A DNA stretch of 64,000 bases from NCBI GenBank assembly GCA_964568875.1, contig CAZMSH010000003.1, positions 1 through 64,000 of the forward strand. Reading direction: 5' to 3'. The notes under the pieces are model-generated. The model searched no databases and was not told the DNA's origin. It was given only the letters and a program-made list of their open reading frames with translations. This DNA comes from SLNP01 sp964568875. Lineage in GTDB: Bacteria; Bacteroidota; Bacteroidia; Bacteroidales; VadinHA17. The translations under genes were made by a program, and so were the position numbers. Shown here piece by piece: positions 1 through 8,785 of the stretch (positions are counted from its first letter, which is position 1; every line of letters starts with the position of its first letter).

Positions 1-55
<55 letters not shown>

Positions 56-59
56 ATAT

Positions 60-97
60 AAGCCGCCGCCGTTTTTTTACGGGGCGGCTTCGTTTGT
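60..97 (+). terminator. hairpin after tRNA-Gly, likely terminator
   Basis: The arms AAGCCGCC (60-67) and GGCGGCTT (83-90) pair perfectly, and CCG/CGG extends the stem around a T7 loop. A T-rich but interrupted tail (CGTTTGTTTATTTA) follows. Position directly behind the tRNA supports termination of its transcript. Confidence 0.6.
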
Positions 98-161
98 TTA
101 TTTATGTTTAAGAATAGTTTAAAAACTTATTGTAAATAATTCACTGTTGCATAAAACAATG

Positions 162-169
162 TATATTTG
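162..169 (+). promoter_or_regulatory. -7 box of M16 peptidase gene
   Basis: TATATTTG matches the Bacteroidetes -7 consensus TAnnTTTG exactly and sits 40 bases before the ATG at 210, predicting a short leader. No TTG was found at the usual 19-21 base spacing upstream, so only the -7 half is supported. Confidence 0.4.
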
Positions 170-209
170 AACATAATGTATACAACCCGAATCACTTAAT
201 CAATAAACT

Positions 210-3017
210 ATGAAGATTTATCTGATCGCTTTAACAGCAATGGCATTGCTTATTTTCAGCGGATGCCGGAAAACCGAAAAAGGGGATACGATCACAATCC
301 CATTTGAGAAGTATGCACTGGAGAACGGACTGGATGTTATCCTTCACCAGGACCACTCAGACCCGATTGTCTCGGTGGCAATCTATTATCATGTTGGCTC
401 AAGTCGCGAGGAGCCTGGCAAAACAGGGTTCGCGCACCTGTTTGAGCATATGATGTTCCAGGAGTCTGAGAATGTCGGACAGGACCAGTTTTTTAAGCTT
501 ATCCAGGGGGCAGGTGGCTCACTTAACGGAAGCACCAGTCAGGACAGAACCAACTATTATCAGGTTGTCCCCAGGAATGCTCTTGAACTTGTACTGTGGA
601 TGGAATCAGACAGAATGGGTTATCTGACAAACAAGGTAACTAAAAAAGCTCTTGCGATACAGCAGAATGTTGTTCAGAATGAGAAGAGACAGAGTGTCGA
701 TAATGCGGCTTATGGCCACAATTCAGCGCTTATCGCCCGCACACTTTTCCCGGAAGGCCATCCTTACAGCTGGACCGTTATAGGTGAGATGGAAGATCTT
801 ACAAATGCCTCAATAGAGGATGTGAAAGCCTTCCATGCCAAATATTACATCCCGGGAAATGCTACGATGGTAGTCTCAGGCGATATCGACAAAGATGAGG
901 TCAAGATGCTGGTGGAAAAATATTTCGGAGAAATTAAGGCAGGGGAGAAGCCTCCGAAGAGAGGCCCGATGCCCGTTACACTTGATGAGACTATAAAACT
1001 CTACCATGAAGACAACTTTGCCAGGGCGCCTATGCTAACAATGGTATTCCCCGGCGCTGAAAGATATTCAAAAGACGCCTACGCGCTGAATTTCCTTGCA
1101 GACATTCTCTCAGGAACCAGAAAGTCGCCACTATATACAGTTCTTGTACGTGACAAGAAACTTACGTCGCGGGCTTCTGCCCGGAACAGTTCGCAGGAGC
1201 TGGCGGGCACATTCATATTTTCAGTTACTACCAATCCCGGCGTCAGCCTCGCCGAAGCAGAGGCGGCAATATTTGAAGCTCTGGATAAGTTTGAGAAAGA
1301 GGGCTTTGAAGATACTGAACTCGAAAGGATCAAGGCAGGGTACGAAACAAGTTTTGTTTCGAGGTTTGCCAGCGTACAGGGGAAAGCATTTCAGCTTGCA
1401 GAGTATAATATTTATACCGGAGACCCCGAGTATTACAAGAAAGATCTTGAGGCTATAAGAGCAGTTACGGCAGCGGATATTAAGGATGCCTACAATAAGT
1501 ACATAAAAGGCAAGAGTTACGTGGCCACCAGTTTCGTTCCGCGCGGTCAGGTTGAGCTCGTTGCTGTCAATTCGGTTAAGGCCGACATCGAAGAGGAGGA
1601 CATTACACAAGCCGCAGAGGTTGAAATCGAGGCTATGGCTGACGAGGAAGTTGTAAGAACGGAGACTAAACTTGACCGTTCGATACAGCCTGTTCCTGGC
1701 CCTGATCCTGAAGTAACTATCCCTCCTGTATGGACAGCTGAAATGGGTAACGGTCTGAAAATATGGGGTATAAACCATAATGAATTACCCCTGGTACAAT
1801 ACCAGATATCTATTCTGGGTGGCCAGATGTCTGATGATATTTCGAAACCCGGTGTCGCCAGCCTGGTAGCGACCTTAATGAACGAAGGTACCGAATTCAA
1901 AACTCCCGAAGAGCTTGAAGAGGCAATAGCTCTGCTTGGAGCTAATATTTCATTCTCTGCCGGAACTGAGGAGATAACAATAAGGGTCAGTTCGCTGTCG
2001 GGCAAGTTTGAGAAGACCCTGGAACTGGTGGAGGAGATGATTCTTCATCCCCGCTGGGATGAGGAGCAGTTCGCACTGGCGAAGGAAAGGATAATCAACG
2101 GTCTCAGGCGGAATCTTGCCAATCCCAGTTATTTGGCCTCGAGCACGCTAAGCACTCTTATTTACGGTGATGACCATATTCTTGCGTATGATCAGCAGGG
2201 TACACCTGAGAGTGTTGAGGCAATCACGATTGATGACCTGAAGAATTACTGGGAGAAGTATTTTTCTCCATCAGTTGCCAGAATGGTTATTGCAGGAGAC
2301 GTTGACAGGGAAAAGGTAACCGCATCGCTGGCAGGTTTGACGGATCGCTGGAAGAGTAAAGAGGTGGAAATACCTGTTCTGCCTGAAGTTACACCACCTG
2401 CGAATTCATCTGTCTACTTTGTGGATGTGCCTGACGCCAGACAATCAGTAATTTATATTGGTACTCCTTCAATACCTCGGTCGCACCCCGATTTTCACGG
2501 CGCCACTGTTATGAACTATAAGCTTGGAGGTTCATTCAATGGAGTTTTCAATATGATCCTTAGGGAAGAGAAAGGGTTTACGTACGGTGCACGTTCTTCG
2601 TTTTCTGGAATGCGCAATTTTGGCAGTTTCACGGCATCTTCGATGGTTATAACCAAAGGTACCTTGGAGTCTGTTGAGATTTTCAGGAACGAAATGATCA
2701 AATACCGTGAGGGTGTTACCCAGGAGGATATCGATTTTACCCGCGATGCTCTGATGAAAAGCAATGCATTAAGGTTTGAGACACTTTCAAGCCTGGTGGG
2801 GATGCTAAATACAATGAGCATATATGACCTGCCGGCCGACTACATCAAACAGGAAGAGGCATTTATCAGGGATCTGACGGTAGAGCAGCATAAGGAGCTT
2901 GCCAATAAATACCTTGATCCGATGAAGATGTACTATGTTGTTGTAGGTGATGCTGCAACACAGATGGCTCCTCTGCAGAGGTTAGGCTTTGGAAGGCCCG
3001 TATTGCTCAGATATTAG
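210..3017 (+). CDS. M16 family zinc peptidase lipoprotein, two-domain
   Basis: This is a 935-residue insulinase/pitrilysin-type metallopeptidase expected in the cell envelope. The N-terminus is a lipoprotein signal with a lipobox ending at Cys19 (FSGC). The inverted zinc motif HLFEH spans residues 76-80, and Glu158 in NEKR is the likely third zinc ligand. An acidic linker around residues 465-495 joins a second M16 domain, which keeps the R..Y pair (LREEKGFTYGA, about 786-796) used for substrate binding. The length fits the fused active-plus-inactive half architecture common in Bacteroidetes. The family cleaves small peptides; the substrate here is unknown. It appears monocistronic, with a -7 box upstream and a strong hairpin downstream. 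Confidence 0.93.
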   Translation: MKIYLIALTAMALLIFSGCRKTEKGDTITIPFEKYALENGLDVILHQDHSDPIVSVAIYYHVGSSREEPGKTGFAHLFEHMMFQESENVGQDQFFKLIQGAGGSLNGSTSQDRTNYYQVVPRNALELVLWMESDRMGYLTNKVTKKALAIQQNVVQNEKRQSVDNAAYGHNSALIARTLFPEGHPYSWTVIGEMEDLTNASIEDVKAFHAKYYIPGNATMVVSGDIDKDEVKMLVEKYFGEIKAGEKPPKRGPMPVTLDETIKLYHEDNFARAPMLTMVFPGAERYSKDAYALNFLADILSGTRKSPLYTVLVRDKKLTSRASARNSSQELAGTFIFSVTTNPGVSLAEAEAAIFEALDKFEKEGFEDTELERIKAGYETSFVSRFASVQGKAFQLAEYNIYTGDPEYYKKDLEAIRAVTAADIKDAYNKYIKGKSYVATSFVPRGQVELVAVNSVKADIEEEDITQAAEVEIEAMADEEVVRTETKLDRSIQPVPGPDPEVTIPPVWTAEMGNGLKIWGINHNELPLVQYQISILGGQMSDDISKPGVASLVATLMNEGTEFKTPEELEEAIALLGANISFSAGTEEITIRVSSLSGKFEKTLELVEEMILHPRWDEEQFALAKERIINGLRRNLANPSYLASSTLSTLIYGDDHILAYDQQGTPESVEAITIDDLKNYWEKYFSPSVARMVIAGDVDREKVTASLAGLTDRWKSKEVEIPVLPEVTPPANSSVYFVDVPDARQSVIYIGTPSIPRSHPDFHGATVMNYKLGGSFNGVFNMILREEKGFTYGARSSFSGMRNFGSFTASSMVITKGTLESVEIFRNEMIKYREGVTQEDIDFTRDALMKSNALRFETLSSLVGMLNTMSIYDLPADYIKQEEAFIRDLTVEQHKELANKYLDPMKMYYVVVGDAATQMAPLQRLGFGRPVLLRY

Positions 3018-3034
3018 AAAAGAAAAATTTACCG

Positions 3035-3077
3035 TAACCGGTGACCGGTGACCGAATACCGGTTACCGGTTTTTTTA
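3035..3077 (+). terminator. terminator built from five tandem heptamers (TNACCGG)
   Basis: Five consecutive 7-base units (TAACCGG, TGACCGG, TGACCGA, ATACCGG, TTACCGG) cover 3035-3069. The units are near self-complementary, so 3037-3049 pairs with 3058-3070 as a 13-bp stem with one G-T pair, followed by T8 (3070-3077 region). It terminates the M16 transcript and belongs to the heptamer-array class seen elsewhere in the window. Confidence 0.75.
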
Positions 3078-3078
3078 T

Positions 3079-3086
3079 TATTTTTG
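3079..3086 (+). promoter_or_regulatory. -7 box of tRNA-Leu
   Basis: TATTTTTG fits TAnnTTTG and lies 24 bases before the mature tRNA-Leu 5' end. The region where the -33 box should be is occupied by the heptamer array, and no TTG is present there. Confidence 0.35.
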
Positions 3087-3110
3087 CATCGTCATCATCA
3101 GAGGAAGCAC

Positions 3111-3194
3111 GCCCGGATGGTGGAATGGTAGACACGCAGGACTTAAAATCCTGTGGCCATAGCGGCTGTGCGGGTTCAAGTCCCGCTCCGGGTA
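3111..3194 (+). tRNA. tRNA-Leu (UAA)
   Basis: The 84-base cloverleaf has acceptor strands GCCCGGA (3111-3117) and TCCGGGT (3187-3193) with discriminator A. The anticodon arm GCAGGA-CTTAAAA-TCCTGT gives anticodon TAA. A long variable arm (GGCCATAGCGGC region) is typical of class II tRNA-Leu, and the T-loop is GTTCAAG. No CCA is encoded. Confidence 0.96.
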
Positions 3195-3199
3195 CAGTG

Positions 3200-3225
3200 C
3201 CCTCCGAAGCTTTAGCGAAGGAGGG
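3200..3225. repeat. inverted repeat after tRNA-Leu
   Basis: CCCTCC (3200-3205) and GGAGGG (3220-3225) pair around an interior with its own GAAGC/GCGAA complementarity. No T-run follows, so it may act in 3' processing or be a dispersed intergenic repeat rather than a terminator. The 3230-3300 stretch beyond it is an imperfect GAGTGAG/CTCACTC inverted repeat. Confidence 0.5.
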
Positions 3226-3398
3226 CTGAAACAAGAGCGAGAGTGAGAGCAGGCGTGAACACTCTCATTCTTTTTAGCCAAGACTCACTCTCACACTCAC
3301 ACTTCCAGCCATTTTGCGCATTATTAGGAGCATATAGAGAGGATGGAGTATTAGTAGCTGATATAGTAGCAAGTATATTGATAGATAATGTCTCTAAA

Positions 3399-4352
3399 TC
3401 AAAGAGATAACCCCATTTGTCTTTTTATCCAGTTGATGTAGAAACCATGAAATTCTTCAGAGTACTTTATCTGATCGGCAGGTACTCCTTTAAATTTTTC
3501 TGGCTTGACAGCCATGCCGTGTCCGGCTGAAGGGACCAGGTAAAGAGTTAATTTTTGTGGCAATTCCTTCCCATATAACTCCTTTAGTCTTTCCAGACTC
3601 CATTCAGGATAAACCAATAGGTCATACTCTCCAAAGACCATCAAAAGAGGAGACTGAATATTGCTGAGATAGATTTGTGGATCGAAATTCCTGATTATCT
3701 TCAACTGTTTCAGATTAGGAGCAATCGGTAAAGTTTTTGCAAGAAAAAAGACTCTCTTTGTACTGGCGATGGCCTTCCGGTTAGCCTTGAGACTGTCTAA
3801 TCCTTTTATAATGTATTCTGACTGATAATCATTTACTACTTGGCTAAACACATCAGTAGCCGGGCCACAAACGCTTATGGCCAAACAAATATCCCGGGGA
3901 TATCGGGACGACATGATCTGAGCTATCCAGCCTCCCTGGCTATGTCCCAGAATGCCAATACGGTCTGAATCTATTCGTGGATCTGTCTTTAGAAAATCTA
4001 TTGCTGCCTTTGTTTCCTTTGCCCGGTCTTCCAGACTTAAGGTATACCATTTGCCATCAGAACCACCAATACCTCTTTTGTTGTAATAAAGGATACCAAT
4101 ATGGTTTTTTATCAGATTACTGGTGAAATTGCTTTCGTACCACTTACTTCTGGTTGAATCAAGAGGAGAGTTGGGGCCTGAACCCTCAATGTAAACAATA
4201 ACCGGAACTTTTGACTGACTTTCAGGAAGTATAAGTTTTCCTGTCAGATAATAGTCTTCGCACCTGAATTTTACAAACTGTTCAATGGCAGCGGTGGAGT
4301 GCATTACGGAATGTAATGAGAGTAATGTAAGGATAATCGTTGCTTTTTTCAT
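3399..4352 (-). CDS. secreted alpha/beta hydrolase (acyl-peptidase/esterase type)
   Basis: This is a 317-residue alpha/beta-hydrolase with an N-terminal signal peptide (MKKATIILTLLSLHSVMHST). The nucleophile elbow GHSQGG places Ser138, Asp244 lies in FGEYD and His278 in AGHGM, so the triad is complete; YIEGSGP near residue 56 is the oxyanion-type loop. The frame stays open to 4520, but the extra 56 residues look non-homologous and would bury the signal peptide, so the ATG at 4352 is preferred. It probably acts on esters or peptides in the periplasm; the substrate is unknown. It lies on the same strand as the aldo/keto reductase but 326 bases away, so it is probably a separate unit. Confidence 0.85.
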   Translation of the reverse strand: MKKATIILTLLSLHSVMHSTAAIEQFVKFRCEDYYLTGKLILPESQSKVPVIVYIEGSGPNSPLDSTRSKWYESNFTSNLIKNHIGILYYNKRGIGGSDGKWYTLSLEDRAKETKAAIDFLKTDPRIDSDRIGILGHSQGGWIAQIMSSRYPRDICLAISVCGPATDVFSQVVNDYQSEYIIKGLDSLKANRKAIASTKRVFFLAKTLPIAPNLKQLKIIRNFDPQIYLSNIQSPLLMVFGEYDLLVYPEWSLERLKELYGKELPQKLTLYLVPSAGHGMAVKPEKFKGVPADQIKYSEEFHGFYINWIKRQMGLSL

Positions 4353-4678
4353 TGTTTTTAATCTTGGTTTGGCACACAAAAGACATGCTGGTTCCCAAAG
4401 TGTTGCATAGACAATTGATTTATTTTTAATAGGCCGAAGCCATTTGTTTAATAGCTGCTTGTTTTTTTCCAATCCTAAAGGAAGAATAGTATTCCAAAAA
4501 TCAATACCGATTCTTTTCAAGGGTTAAAATCCACACATAGAACATCCTCATTCAGTAGTTACTTAATCTTATTGATTCAGGGGGTAATGAAAGTGCGGAG
4601 TTTCCGTATATTATGCTCTTCAAGAAGAGACTTTAGGGTCTGTAATGTACAGTATAGCAGATAATTGAAAAACCTACA
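4353..4678. other. intergenic region, no clear signal
   Basis: These 326 bases separate the hydrolase start from the aldo/keto reductase stop. The reading frame of the hydrolase extends through 4353-4520 without a plausible protein. No TAnnTTTG box on the minus strand, no strong hairpin and no repeat was found. Confidence 0.5.
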
Positions 4679-5656
4679 TCAAACCTGGAAGGCTGCACTT
4701 TCTCTGTCGATTCTTAACATATCCTCATCAGTTAACAGGAATGACATCGCACCGGTGTTTTCTCTGACATGCGACTCTTTCGTTGCGCCGGGGATGACAA
4801 CGATATTGTTGCCATGATAATTTATCAGCCAGTTGAGTGCTATCTGAGAAGGTGTTACATTGTATTTAGCAGACAGCTCCTTAAGGAGGTTTACAAGAGG
4901 TCTGCTTTTTTCAAGTCCTGAGGGCTTGAAATAGGATGAATATTTTCTGAAGCCAATGTTCTTAAGAAGACCCGGGTCGTCATGAAATTTTCCTGTAAGT
5001 ATACCCTGTGCAAGAGGTGAGTAGGCAATAATGGTTATTCCAAGTTCCTTTGCCATTTGCAATACCCCGTTTGATTCGATAGTGCGGTCAAGAAGGCTGT
5101 ACCTGACCTGATTTGATGCAAGGGGAATGCCTGCCTTCTTCAGCTCCTCAAATGCCCTTTTCATTCTGGATGCATTGAAGTTACTTACACCAACAGCTTT
5201 GATAAGCCCTCTGTTGTATAAACCGATCATCGCTTCCATCTCTTTTTCAACGCTTGAAAAGCCGAAGGGCTGGTGAATCTGGTACAGATCAACAGGGTAG
5301 GGTTCAAGTAACTTTATCCGGGTTTCAATGGTTTTATCAATATTTGAGGCGAATCTCATAGCTGGCCACCATTTGGTTGCCGTTACCACATCTCCGGGTT
5401 TGGCACCTGCTTTTATCAGGGCTGATGACAGAGCTTTTTCCGATGCTCCGTTACCATAGACTTCCGCAGTGTCAAACCAGTTTATTCCTCCTTCAAGAGA
5501 AAGAGATACAACATTATCAATAAGATTATCGTCAAGCACGGGCCAGAATTTTCCGGCCATATTTTTCTGCTTGCTGAACTGCCAGCATCCCAGTCCGACT
5601 GATGTTATATTTACACTGCTCTTACCAAGCTGGCGCATATTGTCATTCAATTCCAT
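4679..5656 (-). CDS. aldo/keto reductase
   Basis: This 325-residue cytoplasmic NAD(P)H-dependent oxidoreductase has a (beta/alpha)8 barrel. The catalytic tetrad is visible as Asp62 and Tyr67 in FDTAEVYGNG, Lys95 in TATKWW and His128 in QIHQP. The cofactor-binding C-terminal segment (VVIPGATKESHVRENTGAM) is intact. There is no signal peptide. ATG at 5656 or at codon 7 are both possible. The family reduces sugar or ketone carbonyls; the substrate cannot be told from sequence. No partner gene is close enough to imply an operon. Confidence 0.9.
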   Translation of the reverse strand: MELNDNMRQLGKSSVNITSVGLGCWQFSKQKNMAGKFWPVLDDNLIDNVVSLSLEGGINWFDTAEVYGNGASEKALSSALIKAGAKPGDVVTATKWWPAMRFASNIDKTIETRIKLLEPYPVDLYQIHQPFGFSSVEKEMEAMIGLYNRGLIKAVGVSNFNASRMKRAFEELKKAGIPLASNQVRYSLLDRTIESNGVLQMAKELGITIIAYSPLAQGILTGKFHDDPGLLKNIGFRKYSSYFKPSGLEKSRPLVNLLKELSAKYNVTPSQIALNWLINYHGNNIVVIPGATKESHVRENTGAMSFLLTDEDMLRIDRESAAFQV

Positions 5657-5775
5657 TCTGTTAGTAGTGTTTATTTATAGCACTAACATCAACAAAGGCT
5701 GAATTGTTGAAAATAGCAATCGAAATTTCTACCGGGTGGAATGGAAATAACCACAGATTTGCTTAATGTGCCACG

Positions 5776-7884
5776 CTAGATATCCTTAACTTCTGTCAAA
5801 GCTTTTTTTGTCTTTTCTATCAGCAGGAAGTTATCATGATTGTAGACCGGGGTTAAATCGCGGCTTTTTTCCAGCAGGTCCAGTGCTTCTTCGTATCTGC
5901 CCATCTTATATAACGCCATGCCTTTGTTTCCGAGATAAATATAGCGATCAGGGATTTTTTCCAGTGCTCTGTCAATAAGCTCAAGTCCTTCATTAACGTC
6001 TCTCTCAGTGTCTATAAGGAAATATGCAAGGTTATTCAGAAAACTTGTATTGTCTGGTTGCATTGCAAGCGTTGCTCTGAAAGTCTCCTCAGCTTTTTCC
6101 AGAATATCTGCATGCCAGTAAATAAACGCCACTCTTGTAGTAATATCTCCTTCAGTGGGAGCATATGGCGAATTACCGATTAAAGTTTTAAACCTCTCAA
6201 TGTGTTTTTCGGCAACAGCTTCATTGCCCAGTTTCAATTCCACTACTGCCTGCCAATAACTCAGCCACATATTGTCAGGAAAATCCTCTTCGGCTTTAAT
6301 GTATAGTTTTTTCTCTTTCCTGTATTGCCCCGTCTCATGGTACGCAAATCCGAGAATCAGATAATCATTTGCCCATCTGGGCTTTGACTCCCATTTTTCA
6401 TATATGTCAAGTGCTTTTTCAAACAGAGGTATAGACATGTCATATTGATATAATTTATTATATACACGACCAAGTTCATAATATATAGGGGGGAACTGAT
6501 CGTCAAATTCCAGAAGCTGATTCAGGTACTTTAATTCTTCATTAGGAGTCTGATAATAGAATGCATAAGCCCAGTCTGCATGTATCTTTTGCATTACGGG
6601 CATTGTTTCTCTCTGCAGGTATGCCTTACTGAATATTGTTTTTGCTTCATCATAATAACCGAAGTTGGCATATGAAAATGATAGCATTATTGCCGCAAAG
6701 GTAAAATTAGTATCAATCTTAATTGCCTGCAGATACATCTCTCTGGCGGCCGCGTAGTCCTGCAAATTGAAAGCCTTCTGACCCATTAAGAAAAACTTGT
6801 ATGCATCAGGCGAGTTTGTAGTGAATTTAATCTGGCTGTCAGATGGTAAATCCTCGTTCATCTTCCTTATTAAAAGGAAGTTCTTGATCTTAATAGAAAG
6901 AGAATCAATAATATCGAAGATTGTTTCCTCGCTGACAGGGCTCCTTACCTGGAAAGATTGTATTATCTCTTCTGTGTTTGGGTCTAGTAGCTGGGCGTTT
7001 ACACGTACTTCTGAAGCAGTCTTGTTTATGCTTCCGAACAATACCAGAGAAGCCTCCATCTTCTTTGAGATCAAGCTGGCCAGCGAGGGTGTGATTGAAG
7101 CATAATTAACCAATCCGCTATTTTGAATAAGTCCATTTGTTGACTCTGTCTGCCTTACCTTTAACTCCTCGGTGTTTGAAAGCATAGTTATCAGATTATC
7201 CTGAATACCTTCCTGCCAGATATCCCATGTATCATCATTTGTCTTATTCTGAAATGGCATAACAGTTACCGAGATCCTGTCGTCCTTTTCTCCTGATTTT
7301 CCTGGAATATTCTCACGGATAATATCGTAAAGGACGATTATCACGACAATAAACAATATGGTTCCAACTAACCCTGAAATAGTTTTATAGGAAGCTTTAC
7401 TGATCTTACTAATCTTAAACTTTTTTTCCGGCTCAACATTGGAAACATGACTTGCTCTATCCTCTCCCGGCTTCTCGAACTGTGATTCTGACTCCTTATT
7501 TTTGAGATACCACTTTAAAATAATATTGAGATTAACGAGAACCGGTTTTATCTGCTCTTCCTCGAAAGCCTTGGGGTGAACGCCAAAGGTTGCCAGGCTG
7601 TTCAGGCTGTGCATAGAGGCTACTATGAATGGTGGTATCTTCTCTAAACTGTTGAGCTTGTCAATAATCCCTTTCAGAGGTTCAGTTTTTCTGGGTCTGT
7701 TTAGTAAAGATTCACATAGATCGGTAATGATAATCTCAAGGGATCTTCTTGAATACAACAGTATTACATTTGCGTCGTCACTCCTGATCAAAAGGTTGAG
7801 TTCTTTACCCAACTCAGGAAACTGACTCTCAAGGGTAGGTCGAAGTTTCTCGAGTTCTCTGATTTCATCTGACCAGATTTTCAT
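5776..7884 (-). CDS. membrane TPR protein with FlgO/TolB-like domain
   Basis: This 702-residue protein appears to have four parts. Residues about 1-140 form a helical domain resembling DUF4145/HEPN-like modules (paired helices, SRRSLE-type motif). One transmembrane helix lies near 168-190. A domain starting at SVTVMPFQNKTNDD (about 207-340) resembles the TolB-N/FlgO-like module found before TPRs in class III cyclase-like proteins. At least six TPR units then run to the C-terminus (FKLGNEAVAEKHIERF and similar). No cyclase catalytic domain or kinase is present. It is likely a membrane-anchored scaffold or sensor with periplasmic TPRs. Function is unknown and it appears to stand alone. Confidence 0.75.
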   Translation of the reverse strand: MKIWSDEIRELEKLRPTLESQFPELGKELNLLIRSDDANVILLYSRRSLEIIITDLCESLLNRPRKTEPLKGIIDKLNSLEKIPPFIVASMHSLNSLATFGVHPKAFEEEQIKPVLVNLNIILKWYLKNKESESQFEKPGEDRASHVSNVEPEKKFKISKISKASYKTISGLVGTILFIVVIIVLYDIIRENIPGKSGEKDDRISVTVMPFQNKTNDDTWDIWQEGIQDNLITMLSNTEELKVRQTESTNGLIQNSGLVNYASITPSLASLISKKMEASLVLFGSINKTASEVRVNAQLLDPNTEEIIQSFQVRSPVSEETIFDIIDSLSIKIKNFLLIRKMNEDLPSDSQIKFTTNSPDAYKFFLMGQKAFNLQDYAAAREMYLQAIKIDTNFTFAAIMLSFSYANFGYYDEAKTIFSKAYLQRETMPVMQKIHADWAYAFYYQTPNEELKYLNQLLEFDDQFPPIYYELGRVYNKLYQYDMSIPLFEKALDIYEKWESKPRWANDYLILGFAYHETGQYRKEKKLYIKAEEDFPDNMWLSYWQAVVELKLGNEAVAEKHIERFKTLIGNSPYAPTEGDITTRVAFIYWHADILEKAEETFRATLAMQPDNTSFLNNLAYFLIDTERDVNEGLELIDRALEKIPDRYIYLGNKGMALYKMGRYEEALDLLEKSRDLTPVYNHDNFLLIEKTKKALTEVKDI

Positions 7885-7946
7885 AGGGCAGTGATTGAGT
7901 TAGGTTCAAAAAGCAAAAGGTGAAAAACGTCTGGCTTAGTACCCTG

Positions 7947-7977
7947 TAAAGGTAAGCTATCCATATACCAAAGTCAA
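7947..7977 (-). promoter_or_regulatory. candidate promoter of membrane TPR gene
   Basis: Read on the minus strand: TTG (7975-7977), a 20-base spacer, then TACCTTTA (7947-7954), one base off TAnnTTTG. The predicted start near 7940 leaves a leader of about 55 bases before the ATG at 7884. Confidence 0.35.
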
Positions 7978-8071
7978 GAGATTACAGGTCAAACCCGGTC
8001 AGACTGTGACCATGCATCTCATCATAATATGAATTGCTGTTATTGCTCTCTATAGCAGGTATTTGTTATTG

Positions 8072-8578
8072 TTATATTATGCCCGGCCGTTTGAAGTATT
8101 TTGATTCACTTCTGGGCTCCAGTTCGCCTGAGAATCTTTTTGTGCCTCCCTTTGTGGGGGTAATAATAACATCAGCTGTGTTGCCGCCTGTTCGTAATGT
8201 GATTTCCAGCTTGGCGTTAATAAGGTTGCCTCTTAGCTGCATTGTTGATTTTACATTGCCTTTCTTGTCTGTAACCTGTTTGAATTCAGAAACAGCGAGC
8301 TTATTAGTATGACTGTTGTCGGCTATTATTTGCCCCTGTATGAACACATCTTCTTTCTCGTAGGATATAAATACCGAGTTGTCGGTATTGGTCTCGAAAT
8401 TACCATCACCCTTGTCGTATGTGCCAACAATTATCACATAGTCCTTATCGTTGAGTGCCGCAAGCGCCTTCTCAAATTTAACCTTAGCCATCGCTTCCCT
8501 CTCAGCCTTCTTGTTCTGGGCGGAAGCATTTAGTATGATGACTGTAATCAGGAAAAGAGAAAAGAGAATCCGTTTCAT
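8072..8578 (-). CDS. DUF4251 family periplasmic protein
   Basis: This 168-residue protein has a clear Sec signal peptide (MKRILFSLFLITVIILNASA, cleaved before QNKK). The mature part starts with a charged helix (KKAEREAMAKVKFEKALAAL), followed by beta-rich sequence ending with the TPTKGGTKRFSGELEP region typical of DUF4251, a family nearly confined to Bacteroidetes. The family's function is not established. It is divergent from the acyltransferase, with a TAATTTTG -7 box at 8606-8613. Confidence 0.85.
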   Translation of the reverse strand: MKRILFSLFLITVIILNASAQNKKAEREAMAKVKFEKALAALNDKDYVIIVGTYDKGDGNFETNTDNSVFISYEKEDVFIQGQIIADNSHTNKLAVSEFKQVTDKKGNVKSTMQLRGNLINAKLEITLRTGGNTADVIITPTKGGTKRFSGELEPRSESKYFKRPGII

Positions 8579-8605
8579 AAGTCATTAGTTGTTAGTAAGC
8601 AAAAG

Positions 8606-8613
8606 CAAAATTA
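8606..8613 (-). promoter_or_regulatory. -7 box of DUF4251 gene
   Basis: On the minus strand TAATTTTG matches TAnnTTTG, 28 bases upstream of the ATG at 8578. No TTG lies at the canonical spacing, so this is a half-site call. Confidence 0.35.
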
Positions 8614-8785
8614 CGATTTTTTGAATATCAATAACTCAGAAAATACAAATGTATTCACGATAGCACTGACCATTTCAGGAAAAGATTCGAAAAAACAGGA
8701 TGGTTCCATAAGTATGATTAACTTTACGGTAACCTGCGCGGAACTGTTAATAGAATGCCACCAGCGGCAGAATCCTTATTTGACT

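Noticed and set aside
1079..2005. Several antisense and shifted open frames over the M16 gene (for example 1079-1333, 1221-1778 and 1547-2005 minus)
   Set aside because: They are shadows of a well-supported coding frame, without their own ribosome sites, promoters or recognisable domains.
3200..3300. Rho-independent terminator after tRNA-Leu
   Set aside because: The hairpin is good but no T-run follows; kept as an inverted repeat only.
8621..8785. N-terminal extension of the acyltransferase
   Set aside because: The extra 55 residues do not resemble the family, and they overlap the region just upstream of the divergent DUF4251 promoter.
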